NCBI RefSeq assembly: GCF_027887165.1
Contig: NC_077234.1
Span: forward strand, 246,758,658 to 246,822,657
Length of the DNA stretch: 64,000 nt
DNA from: Monodelphis domestica
Lineage: Eukaryota; Chordata; Mammalia; Didelphimorphia; Didelphidae
Reading direction: 5' to 3'
Under the pieces are notes generated by a model that was given only the letters and a program-made list of their open reading frames with translations, searched no databases and was not told where the DNA came from. Shown here piece after piece: positions 46,754 through 57,965 of the stretch (positions are counted from its first letter, which is position 1; every line of letters begins with the position of its first letter). The position numbers were made by a program, and so were the translations under genes.

Positions 46754-47400
46754 TCGGGGGAGGGACCCCAGGAGGTTGGAATCTTGAGAAGCCAGAAGGT
46801 TCCTTTGAAGTACCCGGTAAATCGATCCCAAGGATGAAACAATGACCAACAATGTAACACACAAGAGGGAGTTTATTAAACAAACTGCAGCTTGGGCTCG
46901 GCACTCTAAGATGGCACAAGCCCTGAGTCGGTGGTTTGAAGGTCCTTTTATACACTGGAGTGACCAGGAACTTTTGTGGTACGGGGAGTGCACAGGAATT
47001 CCTGGGGTTGGGGGAGTGAACGGGAACTTGACAGGAACTTCTGGAGTTGGGGTTGTTATTGGCTCCTGGCATATGTCAGGAGCGGGAGTGACAGGTCTAT
47101 GAGTGAGGGGGACAGGGAGGGGAAAGAATAGGTTTGGGAGCTGGTTCTTCACCTTCTGAAGAGCAGTTGGTCTCTCAGTTTGGAGAAGCTGAAGAGAGAG
47201 GGTTGGTTAAGACTTTCTCCTGAGAGTTACCCACCTTTTTTTCCTGTGAGTGACTGGAAATCCTTCTCCCCAACATTTCCCAATTGAAAAGACTACGGAA
47301 GAGAAACCTGAGAAAAGATATTTTGAGTCTCTGGCAGATTTTACCTCAGCTCCTGTTGTTCTCGGTCTGAACTGTGGCCAAAGGGCCAAACCCAGGGTCA
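46754..47400 (-). mobile_element. Probable antisense solo LTR
   Basis: Minus strand shows a TATA box (complement TTTTATA at 46946-46952) and AATAAA (complement at 46872-46877) about 70 bp downstream, the spacing of an LTR R region. The layout and part of the left end (CAGAAGGTTCCTTT) match the LTR at 54311. The right edge is uncertain. An open frame at 46482-47072 crosses it but has no retroviral domain. Confidence 0.55.
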
Positions 47401-49365
47401 GCCAACCTGACTATCTCTCAGGGGGCTGAGAATGCCAAAGCCTGAGTTCCCCAAAATTCAAGGAGGGAGGGAAAGTCTGAGGTTGCTATTTATATAATAA
47501 GATTTTTCTTCTCTCTTCAGGCCAAGTATGACTATTTGGAGAGGGAAGCTATTGATTAAAATTCTGTGGGAAGATATTTAGAGGCATCAGGAAGTAGGAA
47601 CCAGACTGGTGTGCTCCAATGGCTCTTTGGAAGGATCCCTGTGTACCCTTGAGGGCTGTCTTTGTTGTTCATCTTTTGTTTTCAGAAAAGATAACCTCTT
47701 GGCTCTAGGCAGAGTTCCTCAAAATAGTCAGCCTCATTCTGTCTTCCAGAGTCACCTGATTCCACAGGCAAGACAAAAGTCAGGACGGATGAAGGTCTGG
47801 GATGTAATGGATGACCTTGCCATGCTTGATGTCCGACTCAGCGGAAGTCCATTTCAGGTGCCTTCATGGACATGGGGACTCCTCTACCTGCTCTGCCCGT
47901 GGAGGTCTTCACATGCCTCTAACTCACCAATGGGTCTGAGGACTATTGGCTACCCTCACTCTAGTGGAACCCTAGTGTAAACCTAGGTGATTTTAGCCTG
48001 TTGTACATGACTACTGTGCATGCCATGGCTTCTTGGAGCCACAGATGAGAGCCAGACACCAAAGGAGGACGAAGAGCCCTGAAAAGGGCTCGAGAGAGGC
48101 GCCACTACGATCCTGCCGGAGTCAGGTGTGCTGCGAGAAAAGAAAACACTCCCTTCAAAGCGCATGTGTGGTGGGCAGAACAAGGACAGCCTACGAACTT
48201 GGCGAACGTCCTCCTCGTGAAGACCCTCCAGGGCATGTGTGAGGAGGAGATCGATCTCCTCCTCTGTGTGTTAGAATTAAGTTCTATGGACGAGGGAACA
48301 TGAAGAAGGGAAGACAGACATCAAACTGCACAGGGGGACTAAAGAGCCTTCTATATGGCTACGCAGTGCCACAGGGAGCTTTGTGCCCATCAGTGCGCTG
48401 GAGGGAAGCGCTAACCAGAAGCCTTGACCTTGCCTGTGCCACACAGAGAGACAGCAGAGATGCCCGAGCCCTGGGGAGCAAGGACTGCCCACAGGCAGGC
48501 GAGCGACAGGAGGGAACACTGGAGGCATCCCAGGACAGCTCTGCTGGACACCCCAGCAAGGGAAAATAAGGCTCCCGAGAAGCCTATGGGCGAGTTTGCT
48601 TGATTTCTGCTGCATTCTATAAAGGATGTTTATTACGTCCAGATGTCTTAGAGCAGTTGTGAATTGGCCCAGCCCTTCCATGAGGGATCTGGCGTTCCGC
48701 TCTCAAAGGGGAAGGGGAGCGCAAGAACCCCAGCGCTCTTGGGCTCTGGATTCCAAATCTCCGCGTACGGCTTCCCCAGGAAGTCGGAGACGAGAACAAG
48801 GTCCCTGTGGAGCGCAGTAGGCACAGCAGCGAAGAGGTAGCACAGGGTAGACGCACATTGGGCAGGGGATGGCTAAGCAGATGACTCAAAGGCACGCAAT
48901 ATGATCGTGCCATAAGAAACAGGGAATGTAGAATGCAGAAAAGCATTGTGAGATGCAGCGGAAGCAGAATCAGGACGAGAAAACACACGATGCCCACCAT
49001 CACGTAAAGGGAAGGAAACTGTAGAACGCAGCCATCGGGGCCAGGTCTTTGTGCCATTCAAGGCCCCTGAGTTGCCCGATTGAGGACATGTAAATCTGAC
49101 AGGGTAGAGGGGTTTCTGGGGTGTCCTGTTCCTTTAAAGGTATGAATGGACCTTTGGGAAATCAGCATCATTGTGAAGTGAATCGCTATCAAACGAAGCT
49201 TTCTCGGTCTTCCACAGTCCTGCTGGGGATGCACCACCCTCTTCCCCATCCTCTCTACCAGCACCTCAATGCCCTCTCTGAGAGGGGGACCTCCTGGGAA
49301 TGAAAATGCTATTTTATATTTGTATTATATTTACAATATCACTGAAGTCACATGTGTGTGTGTAT
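47401..49365. other. GC- and CpG-rich block without a recognised gene
   Basis: From about 48060 to 49060 I count roughly 43 CpG sites per kb and more than half G+C, against very few CpGs elsewhere in the window. Short frames (47609-47980, 48617-49057 and others) are open on both strands as expected of GC-rich DNA, but none has a domain. It may be a CpG island of an unannotated transcript, or a younger, less decayed insertion. Confidence 0.45.
48241..48264. repeat. Perfect 24-bp palindrome
   Basis: Arm GAGGAGGAGATC is followed directly by its exact complement GATCTCCTCCTC, centred on ATCGAT. Such a site can form a hairpin or cruciform or bind a dimeric protein. Confidence 0.95.
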
Positions 49366-49556
49366 TTTAAACCCTTACCTTCTTAGAATCAGTACAGTGT
49401 ATTGGTTCTAAGGCAGAAGAGAGGTAAGGGCTAGGCAATGGGGGTTAAGTGACTTGCCCAGGGTCACACAGCTGGGAAGTGTCTGAGGTCGGATTTGAAC
49501 CCAGGACCTCCTGTCTCTAAGCCTGGCTCCCCATTCATTGAGCTACCCAGCTGCCC
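49366..49556 (-). mobile_element. tRNA-headed CORE-type SINE, antisense
   Basis: TTTTAAACCCTTACCTTCTT to GAGCTACCCAGCTGCCC. Flanked by TGAAGTCACATGTGTG on the left and TGAAGTCAAGTGTGTT on the right. Confidence 0.94.
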
Positions 49557-49732
49557 TGAAGTCAAGTGTGTTTTGAGAAAAGAGAACACTTGGGATTCTA
49601 TCATCTCTCTCTGCATTGCCTCAAAAATTATAAAATGTTGCTCCAATATACCAAATTAGACCTGACTCTCAGAGAAACACTTTCCCCAAAAAAGTGCACC
49701 ATACAATAACCAACCTTGCAAAAGTTCAGGAG

Positions 49733-49895
49733 TCGGGGATTGCTCAGCCAAGCCCAGAGACTGGAGGTCCTGGGTTCAAATCTAACCTGAGAAACTTCCT
49801 AGCTACGTGACCCTGGGCATTGTGCAGCCTTACTGCTCTTCTGCCTTGGAACCAATACACAGTATTGATCCTAAGATGAAATTTAAGGGTTTAAA
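49733..49895 (+). mobile_element. tRNA-headed SINE with internal deletion
   Basis: GAGGTCCTGGGTTCAAATCT, CTACGTGACCCTGGGCATTG, then CTTACTGCTCTTCTGCCTTG and CACAGTATTGATCCTAAGAT. The head and part of the core are shortened. Confidence 0.85.
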
Positions 49896-50742
49896 TTTTT
49901 TAACAAAGAAAGAAAAATGTTTCTTTCCTTGGCAACGTGAACCCCAAGATAATGGATAGCGCCTCTCACCTTTCCTTAGCTGTCACCGGTGTGCTCTTTT
50001 GCTGAACTGTCCTTGTGTATTTATTTATTGATCCTTTTTTATTCTTCTGGGGAGTGAAAAGGGACAGAAAAGCCTCAGAAATATTCCACTTCTGCCCCCA
50101 CCCTGGGCTCAGATCTTCTTCCAGCCTGGGGGGATTCTGTCCATCCTCTGTCACTGGGCTTGTGGAGAGGTCACACTCCAAAATAAGCATACTAGAAGCC
50201 AAGAATCTCTCCGAGAGCCTCTCTGCTTCCCCTACCAAGCCTGGGAGAGTTGGCTAAGTCAGGGTAGAAGCAGGAGTCGAGAGGTCCGCAAGAGCACAGA
50301 GGGGTGAGTGCCTGCAAACATGTGTGCACGTGGCTGACCATCCAGTACCAACACATACAAAGAACTCCCAACCTCCACCAGCTACAAAGGCTCCAGGGGG
50401 ATCCCTGAGGGGCCTGCACGTGCTTGAGTGCTGACTCCATTGGACCAGGCCCTCAGAGTTCCAGGGACTCCTCGGGCTTCCCTTCGAAATTCTCCTGCAT
50501 CCTCCCCACCTCACCCATGACAAGCGCTGCCCCCTCCTTGATGTCTTAGTACAAAGGGAGCTTCAGGGGCGGAATCAGGCCACTTCAGTTGGGTGCTGAT
50601 CCGGCCCAAAGGAGAGGGGGTTCCATTCAGGACTAGAATCATCTCCTGGAGACTAATTCCATCTCTTGGGCACTGAGGCGACACCCATCCCATTTCCTCA
50701 CTGAAATAGGTGGTCCTACACATGTATAAATTGTTTTCTTAT
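49896..50742. other. Unique DNA, no gene seen
   Basis: Moderately GC-rich. Overlapping frames on both strands at 49966-50523 have no domain or splice-supported exon structure. Confidence 0.45.
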
Positions 50743-51602
50743 TATTGTTCAGTCTTTCAGCCATCTTTGTGATGTGAACTTTAGATTACTCCATCCTGCT
50801 TAGTCTAACAAATGGGAATGTATACACCCCTACTTAAGGATTAAAAGTGTTGAGAAGGATGACCTATGGCAGACATGTGCTAGCAAATGACAAATCAGAA
50901 ACAGCTGGCAGACCCCTGGGCTGTCCTAAGTCAAGCTTAAGCTACCATTGGTACATGTGAGATGCAGGAAAGTGATGTAAAACCGTCTATATATTTCACG
51001 TCACTTGCTCTCTCCAGCCTCTTGGACGGCGGAGAGATGGCTGGTGGCAGCGTGTTGGGCATCTTGGCATGACTACAGCTATTGTCCGGCTTGGCAGTGA
51101 GTTTCCCTTGATACCATACTGAGAGAAGCTGAGTATCTAGTTCAGGTTCAGGCATCTTAGCTGAGCTCTCTCAGAGTTTAGGCTGATACTTTCTCCTTTA
51201 CCTTCCAAACACTATCCTCCTAGAGAAAGCCTCTAATATTCCCCCTGGTTCAGGCCAGGCGGCAGAAATCCTACACCTTTCCCTCTCCATTCTCCTTAAT
51301 TTCTTTCCTCCATATTAATTAAAATCGCCATAAATTTCCAGCTGATTTGGGTGTTTTATTTGGAATATTCTCTGGTGACCAAAAATTAAATTTAGATTAG
51401 GTCACAATCCTAAATTATCCTTACAGTGACCCTATTTGAGTTTTTCTTAGCAAAAATACTGCAGTGGTTCTCCATGTCCTTCTCCAGCTCATTTTATAAA
51501 GGAGGCAAACAGGGTTAAGCAACTTCCCCTGAGGCCACATTCAAACTCGGGTCTTCCCAATTCCAGGCCTGGATCTCTTCACTTCTCCACTCAGCTGCCC
51601 TT
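50743..51602 (-). mobile_element. CORE-type SINE split by an LTR
   Basis: The left stub (TTATTGTTCAGTCTTTCAGC to TTTGTGA, 50743-50772) continues at 51426 with GTGACCCTATTTGAGTTTTT, CTTCTCCAGCTCATTTTATA and the core. The two parts rejoin exactly around GTGA. Confidence 0.9.
50773..51425 (+). mobile_element. Solo LTR, 653 bp, with 4-bp target duplication
   Basis: Begins TGTGAACTTT and ends ATCCTTACA, the standard TG...CA form. It is flanked by GTGA on both sides (50769-50772 and 51426-51429). TATA-like CTATATATT near 50988 and ATTAAA at 51317-51322. No internal viral genes. A 4-bp duplication is usual for gammaretrovirus-like (class I) elements (family knowledge). Confidence 0.9.
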
Positions 51603-52241
51603 TAAATTGTTTTATTTCTCTCTATAAACGTAGCTCTGTAGTTTGGACTGGGTCTCCAGGCTCACTCTAACCGCATGATGTTAAGAGTTCCCGAGTTTTC
51701 CTTAAAGGACCAAGGCAAGGCACAAACCAGGATATTCTGACAATGGTGTAAGTCCAAGGCAATCTTCCACCAGTGAGAGTCTCCGAGTCTCTTGATGACT
51801 TCTGCTCTCCTTTCTTTCAGGGCTCTGATTCAGTAGGATAGAGTGAAAGCTCTGCCAGGGAATGTATTTCCCATCTCCTTATTTCCTGGATTTGACCTGA
51901 CCATGTCCACTACTGGAGTAAAGTTCTCTCCACTTAGGTGGTTATCAGTCCATTTAGTGCCAGCTGGCCTTCTCTGTGGTAGGCCTGAAAACCCCAGACC
52001 TCTGTCCAATTGCTGACCGTGATGAGCCCTTCTACTTTCAGACTTATGCGGGTGTTCCGATTATCTGCAGAAAGATCAAGAACCACTTGGGAAATTGGGA
52101 CCCCCACTTTGCTTTCCTGTCAGTTTCCTCAGCAGAAGTCTACCCCTAGTTCAGTCCAGAGGGCTCCCCTTGTCCATGGGTAGACTGCTCTTGGGGAGAA
52201 TCTGGCTGAGTGTAAACCTCAAATTTCCTTAGACTTAAAAT
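51603..52241. other. Unique DNA, no gene seen
   Basis: No ORF, RNA or repeat recognised between two LTRs of the same orientation. No retroviral internal sequence is seen, so the flanking LTRs are not one provirus. Confidence 0.5.
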
Positions 52242-53155
52242 TGTTGGAAATTTTACCATTGGGATATTTCATACTTGGAAAATTTCTTACTGATAGTCTA
52301 TTGGAATGGGAACTCCATTGGCATGGGAGGTTCTTTCTCTTCCCTTCTTAAGATTACTTTAGGACAGAAACCCTTTGCTGAACAATGGAAAGGACTTTGA
52401 CCTATGCTTAAGCATAGAACAGGAATTTCTTTGAGTCTTGATTGATTTTAGAATTGATACAATGGAGATACTTGGAATAAATCTCCACCCTATTCAGTCC
52501 TAACAGGATTGAGTAAGGGCTGCAGCCTAGATCAAAATTTAATTATTCCAATCTCTACCATACTCAAGTTAACAGGATTTAGAAAGGGCTGTAGCAAAGG
52601 AGTATAGATTTAATCATTTGAAAATATGACCTTCAACAGACATGTGCAAAAGCCAGGAACCTCTGGGCGGTCCTGGGTTAAGCAAGAGCCTCCATTGACA
52701 GGGAAATTGATGAAGAGTGATTGGTAGATGTGAGGACTGAGGGGAGGCAACTTGGATGGTTTCCTTAAAGATAGGAGGGTCTGGAGACTCGAGGAGGAGG
52801 TGGAGTTTTTGAGCGGTGTGGTTCCGGGGCTCTGAGGAAGCTTGCTCTGAAGGAAGCTGAAGGTGGGGGCCTCTGAGACTGTTTCTCCATTTTGGACACG
52901 TGAGTAATAGGGACTGATCTCTTTTCTTTGCCCCAGCTATCTAAGGGCTTGGGCCTTTTGGCCCAGCCTAAACAGAAGGGGTATTTAAGCCCTATTCCCT
53001 TCTCTCCCCTTTCTCTCTCTCTCTATATCTCTAATTCCTTTCTTACTCCTATTGTAATTAAACTCCAAAAAAAGCTGACGGCTGACTTGAGTTTTTCATT
53101 TAGGAATTACATAGCTGATTCCTTGGCGACCTTAAATTAATATATATCAGTCTTT
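52242..53155 (+). mobile_element. Probable solo LTR, about 0.9 kb
   Basis: Starts TGTTGGAAATTTTACC. It shares with the LTRs at 50773 and 59451 the U3 words GACATGTGCAAAAGCCAGG / CTCTGGGCGGTCCTGGGTTA and a 3' block CCTTGGCGACCTTAAATT. TATTTAA at 52982-52988 and ATTAAA at 53057-53062 give the promoter and polyadenylation layout. The right edge is uncertain (53108-53176). Confidence 0.65.
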
Positions 53156-53650
53156 TAAAGTGATTCCCTTGTAACATGAGAAAGGAAGAAAAGATAGGAT
53201 GACCGCTTGAAGGGATGATAAAGGTTGTTTTCCAGGGAAGGTTTTGGAGGCATGTAAAGGAGTGGGGAAGCAATAGATAAGGAGAGGCTGGAGATAAGAG
53301 TGGGGATAATTAAAGGGGGCAATCTGCTGGAGAAGACAAGAGATGTGAGCAAAAGAGCAAGGAGAAAGTCCAGCTCATCTGAGACAGAAAAAGCCAGACT
53401 GAGGGGGATAAGTCAAGGGGTTTTGAGACAAAGGGAAGAGGAAAAGGGAATTCCAGGCAAACAGTCTAAATTATCTCAATAAAGTAGAAAGCAAGTGAGA
53501 CAATGAGAAGGATATGCGTGGGAGGAAAGAGAAGGCTTGGAATGCCTTCTTCTTTGGGTAGTCATTAAGGATTCAATTGGAAAGGAATAAAAGGGTTGTC
53601 TTGCTGTAGGGAAGGCCCTGGTGAACATGGATAACAGAAATTTATAGAGT
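53156..53650 (-). mobile_element. L2/CR1-clade LINE, RT N-terminal part, antisense
   Basis: The minus strand encodes ISSLSLSIASPLLYMPPKPS then LENNLYHPFKRSSYLFF, which follows the L2/CR1 pattern around the KPSLD...NYRPISLLPF motif. Frame open at 53155-53352, broken beyond. Confidence 0.6.
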
Positions 53651-54310
53651 ACCCAGTAAGCATAGTTGTATGACTTCCTTCAGTACTATTCAACAGGAAG
53701 GAGGAATGGGGGCAAGTGATGGACATTATCACAGGGGTTTGGCAAAGGACAAGTGGTGAAAGAACATGGCGGAGAGGGACTAAGGAGTATACAACAATGT
53801 AAAGTCATACTGGTTAATTATAAGGTCAAGAAACCTGGGCAGGAAGGAAAGTAAAGTTGGAGAAGGGGTAATAGCCTGAAGAAAAATGGAGGCAGAGGGA
53901 TCAGAGGCCACGGTGAGGGCAAAAAAATAGGCAGAGGAGACATAAGAAATAGATGAGTTTATGGTCAGACAGAGGTGACAAGTTGTTTTATGAAACTAAT
54001 GGGCTCCGACTCACTCTAGATTGGATTAGTAGGTTTGTCCTAGCCTGAACAATAAACCTTCAAGCACCCAATGACCTCAGCCTCAGATATAATCTCCTTT
54101 AAGTATCCTAGAGGCTTCTCCCAGGTAGTCCAGCCCCTGACTGGAATCCTCCTTCCCCAGTCTCCATCTAATCCAGTTAGTTGTCCTTCCTTTCCTTTAT
54201 AGCCCAAAATTCCCATGATGGAGATTCCCATTTTGTGGAGTGAGAAACTAATGTGTTATTCTCAAGTTGTTAATTATTAATATTTACCCCAATAGTAAGC
54301 TTGTCTCTCT
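53651..54310. other. Purine-rich DNA, unclassified
   Basis: 53650-53990 is strongly purine-rich on the plus strand and may be more of the antisense LINE. 54031-54240 shares short blocks with 54860-55300 on the other side of the next LTR. Confidence 0.4.
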
Positions 54311-54765
54311 GTTGTGGGGTATCAAAGTGTACCCATGGGATTCCAGAAGGATTCCTTTCACAAGAATGCAAGACACCAAAACTTAGCTTAAAAGTAAAGA
54401 GAGATTTATTAGTAATGTTAAATTTTTTGGACAGCAAGACAGCATGAGTGGTGCAACCTGGGAGGCTGCTCCCTAAATGCCTCCATTCTGGGGTTTTTAT
54501 ATTCTTCTACAGCAGTGGAGACTTGACTCTGGAGCAAGGGGTTGGGAGGGGGAGGAGGTTAGCCCAAGGGCATGGGGGTGGTTCTCCTGATTTGGAAAAT
54601 GAAGGAATGAGGTATGACTCTGTCCATCTCAATTCAATGAGGCAATCAAAGGAGGATAATCTTCTAGGACAGGTGTTTTGGGTTGGGAGGGTCTAAGGGA
54701 GCAGAGGAATTTCCCTGATAATAGTTTGCCTGAGTTTCTGGGAGTACAATGCCCATGACACCTCT
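54311..54765 (-). mobile_element. Probable antisense solo LTR
   Basis: Minus strand: TATA box (complement TTTTTATA at 54494-54501), AATAAA (complement at 54405-54410), and ends near TGTGGGGTATC on the left and ATGACA on the right. Layout resembles the LTR at 46754. No internal genes. Confidence 0.55.
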
Positions 54766-55555
54766 ACCTCATCCTTCTCCCTGCAGGAAAAAGGCCTTAC
54801 TTCAGGTAAGTGTTTTGGATTGCCTTAGAGAGGTCCCAGGCAGATCTTGTCTTAGACCCTGAAGAACCCAATGATCAAATCTTAAGCATCCTTTTGTCTT
54901 CGAAGTTTCTCCCATAGTAGGTTTCTCCCAGGTGGTCAAGCCCCACAGCTGGAATGATCCTCTTGTATCCATTGTAAAACATCAGCCTCTCCCAGGTAAT
55001 CCAGCCCTGAACTCCTCCTCTCTTTGTATAATATTGCTGTCCTTTATTTCTTGATTAAAACCTGTTTCCAACCCTTGTAAAAATGTTATAATCCCTTCAG
55101 GGATGCTTGATTGTATCAGGATTTTCCTATAAATAAGGGATTTTTCTGTAAACTTTTGAAAATTTGAGTCAGTGGCTCGAGGCAGTGTTCCACATTTCTC
55201 ACTCTCTCCCAATGAAGGGAGCATTTTAACTGATGGTTCTGCCTGATCTTATTTTGAAAAAGTGGCTAAAGTGGGTTCACAATGATTGAGATTCCCATTC
55301 ATGGTGCATCTTCCTGGAAAGTGTTCCCAGAGTCCCAGAACTTGGCTCTGGGGTGGTGTTGTGTATGTGTATACCTCCACATGGTGGCCATAAGAACACT
55401 GTTTCCATGTCCTGATTAAAGGTTTGTTCTGCATAACTGTTGTTTTAGTGGTTCTGTGTTTTTCTGGGTTGACAGAGGAATATCATAATTTTTTATTAAT
55501 GTAGAGGAATACTTGCGTGTACTATCCCTGCCAGAGGCTGAGGTAGGGTCAGGGA
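54766..55555. other. Unclassified DNA with repeated TCTCCCAGGT motif
   Basis: The block TTCTCCCAGGT(A/G)GTC, AGCCCC, CTGGAAT occurs at 54117, 54921 and in part at 54986. No gene. Confidence 0.45.
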
Positions 55556-55700
55556 AGATGTATGGTTTCATTAAGTATTTACTACATCCCAGCCATGAAG
55601 CCCCAGGATTACAAACAAAAGCAAAAAGGAAGCCTCTGCCCTCAAGGAGCTTACATTCTAAAGGAAAACAACATCAAAAAAGGTATCTGAAAATTAGTGC
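55556..55700 (-). mobile_element. L2 3' end fragment, antisense
   Basis: TTAAGTATTTACTACATCCC and CCTCAAGGAGCTTACATTCT are complements of the L2 3' UTR. Confidence 0.7.
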
Positions 55701-56289
55701 AAGGGGACAGGGGAGATCAAGGAATCAGGTATGAAAGCATGGCTTCAAAGTCTGAAGGAGATGGGGGGAGGGGCAGTAAAGTCTCTGAGTGGGAAAATTC
55801 TGGGCTTGGCTTGTAGCTGCAGTTTTACTGGGAATTATGTACCTAAGTAAAAGTTAACCCATGGTAGTCTTTTGGGATTGGGTTTGAGGGTCTGATCTTT
55901 GGTGATATTTCAGAGAATTAAGAGTACAGGTATTTTGCTCTTGTATTATTCCTTCTGAGGTTAGGGGGAATAGCAATCATGCAAATTCCATAGGTAAGGG
56001 ATGTTGATGAGAGAGGTTATGCAAGGGGGATTGAGTGGGCAGTCACATCTTGCCAAAGGCCACTTTGTGGCCTCCTTAGCTACCACGAGTGACTTTGTCA
56101 AGGTGTCATGGCCTGATGGCTCCCAGCAGAAAGGCAAACCACTCCAGGATCACAAAGAGTGGGACATGACAGAATAACAATAACAAAGAGTATAAACACA
56201 ACTTTTCCAAAGTATGGTTTTTGTCAGTCCTCTAAATTGCTTGTTAAATTATGTTGGTGGTCTATGGAAGATGTTTTAAGAATAGTGGC
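55701..56289. other. Intergenic DNA, no gene recognised
   Basis: Contains only the short SINE tail below. Confidence 0.5.
56130..56192 (+). mobile_element. 3' tail of CORE-type SINE, second family
   Basis: AAGGCAAACCACTCCAGGAT, CACAAAGAGTGGGACATGAC and an ACAATAACAA tail match the complement of the family at 21258 and 43741, with a short internal deletion. Confidence 0.75.
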
Positions 56290-56905
56290 TGGTCTTTTTT
56301 GGTGGCAAAGAATTAGAAATTGAGAGGATGCCTATCAATTGAGGAATGGCTGAGCAAATTATGGTATATGATGGTGATGGAATCCTAATGTGCTGTAACA
56401 AATCATGAATAGGATGATTTCAGAAAAACAGCTGAAAGACCTACATGAACTAATGCAGAGCAAAATAAACAGAACCAGGAAAACACTGTAATAGCTATAT
56501 GATGGAATGATCAACTGGGAAAGACTTAGCTACTCTTGGCAATAATGATCCAGGACAATTGTGAAGACTTATGACAAAGAATGCTACCTACATCCAGAGG
56601 AAAAAATGGTTGGGGTTGAAACACAGATCAAAGCATACTATTTTTCACTATGGTTTATTTGGATTTTTATTTTGGAGTTTGGGTTTTATATGAATATCTT
56701 CTTATAAAAATGAAATCAGATGTATGTTTTGCATGATAATGCACATATATAACCCACATCAAATTGCTTACCAGCTCTGGAAAGGGAGAGGAGAGGGAAG
56801 GGAAGGAAGGAGACAATTTAGATCATGTAACTTCAGAAAACTTACATGGAATATTGTTATTATATGTAATTGGCCAATAAAATATCTTTAGAAAAAAAGA
56901 ATGTT
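56290..56905 (+). mobile_element. L1 3' end, sense
   Basis: Begins in the ORF2 C-terminal block (GGATGCCTATCAATTGAGGA, ATGGTATATGATGGTGATGG), passes through CTACATCCAGAGGAAAA and a G-rich stretch near 56775-56810, and ends with AATAAAATATC and an A tail. Confidence 0.88.
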
Positions 56906-57120
56906 GGCTGGACTAATTTTCAGTGGTACATAAGAAAATGAATACATATTCTGATTTCTCTTCCATTTTCAAGTTAGTAGTTAATACACCATTAAATGCA
57001 CTTCAACCCCTCACATTCCTAGATGAGCACATGATCTGTTTATAAGTTTTTGTTTGGTTAACATCACCCTTTTATTTACCAGTATGCCAGAAGGAAAAGA
57101 GAAAGAATATGGACACATTT

Positions 57121-57321
57121 TTTTTTTAACTCTTACCTTTTAAACTCAATACTGTGTATTGGCTCCAAGGCAGAGAAGAGTGGTAAGGGCTAGGCAATGG
57201 GGGTCAAGTGACTTGCCCAGGGTCACACAGCTGGGAAGTGTTTTGAACTTAGGATTTGAACTTAGGACCTCCCGTCTCTAGGGCTAGCTCTCAATCCACT
57301 GAACTACCCAGCTGCCCCCTT
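57121..57321 (-). mobile_element. tRNA-headed CORE-type SINE, antisense
   Basis: TTTTTTTTTAACTCTTACCT to CTACCCAGCTGCCCCC. Flanked by GGACACATTTTT on both sides, a 12-bp target duplication. Contains a small internal duplication near 57240 (TTGAACTTAGGA repeated). Confidence 0.94.
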
Positions 57322-57965
57322 GGACACATTTTTAAGTTTGTCAGTTCCCTGCATGAACAATCAATTGAGAGCTGCTTTTTCCTCAAAATAATCATGTATT
57401 AGATCATGATCAAGTCCAAACTCTTCATTTCTGTCTTATATAGTTCTATTTTCTTTTCCTTTTCAGCCATCTGTTAATTTTTCTATTTGTCCTCAATGTA
57501 ATTTTTATGAATTAGGATGACAAGTTATTTTCTTTTTTCCTTTTCCATGGGCTATGAGTTTTTATTATTTTTCAAAGTATGGTAAGTTTCATCATCATTT
57601 GTATAGAACAGGTTTTTCCACAGCAATACACAAGTAGAGGATTCCTTTTTGATAAGCCATATCAAGTCTAACTGAGTTATAATGTATTCTATTAGATAAA
57701 TTAGATAAACTTCAAATGTGGCAAATTAACCCTTTTTCTTAGGTATTGCATAGTTTCACTAGGTTTATTATAATCTATATAATAAAACTGGCTCCTTCAT
57801 TTGTGAAAAGAACACTTTCAGAAGTTAATATCTGAGTTCATTAATTACATTTTAGCTAATACTTTATTGCTATCAGGATTCTATGTTTATATTTAATGAA
57901 ATTCATCTCTGAAAATCTTACATAGTGAATTATTGGGCCAAGATTTTTTCAATTCCATTGTTTAT
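57322..57965. other. AT-rich DNA, perhaps more of the adjacent LINE
   Basis: No gene. It could be the downstream, more decayed part of the antisense LINE at 57966, but no motif is visible. Confidence 0.35.

Noticed and set aside
46482..47072. 196-residue open frame, minus strand, the longest in the window
   Set aside because: Low-complexity, Pro/Ser-rich, no domain. It overlaps a probable LTR and a separate protein-like stretch on the other strand, so it is most likely a chance opening in GC-rich DNA.
47609..47980. 123-residue open frame, plus strand
   Set aside because: No domain, no supporting promoter or splice pattern; GC-rich DNA opens frames by chance.
48617..49057. 146-residue open frame, minus strand in the CpG-rich block
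   Set aside because: Several overlapping frames are open on both strands there and none resembles a known protein.
51426..52241. Internal region of a provirus between LTRs at 50773 and 52242
   Set aside because: The first LTR has its own target duplication and the space between holds the rest of a SINE and unique DNA, with no gag, pol or env sequence.
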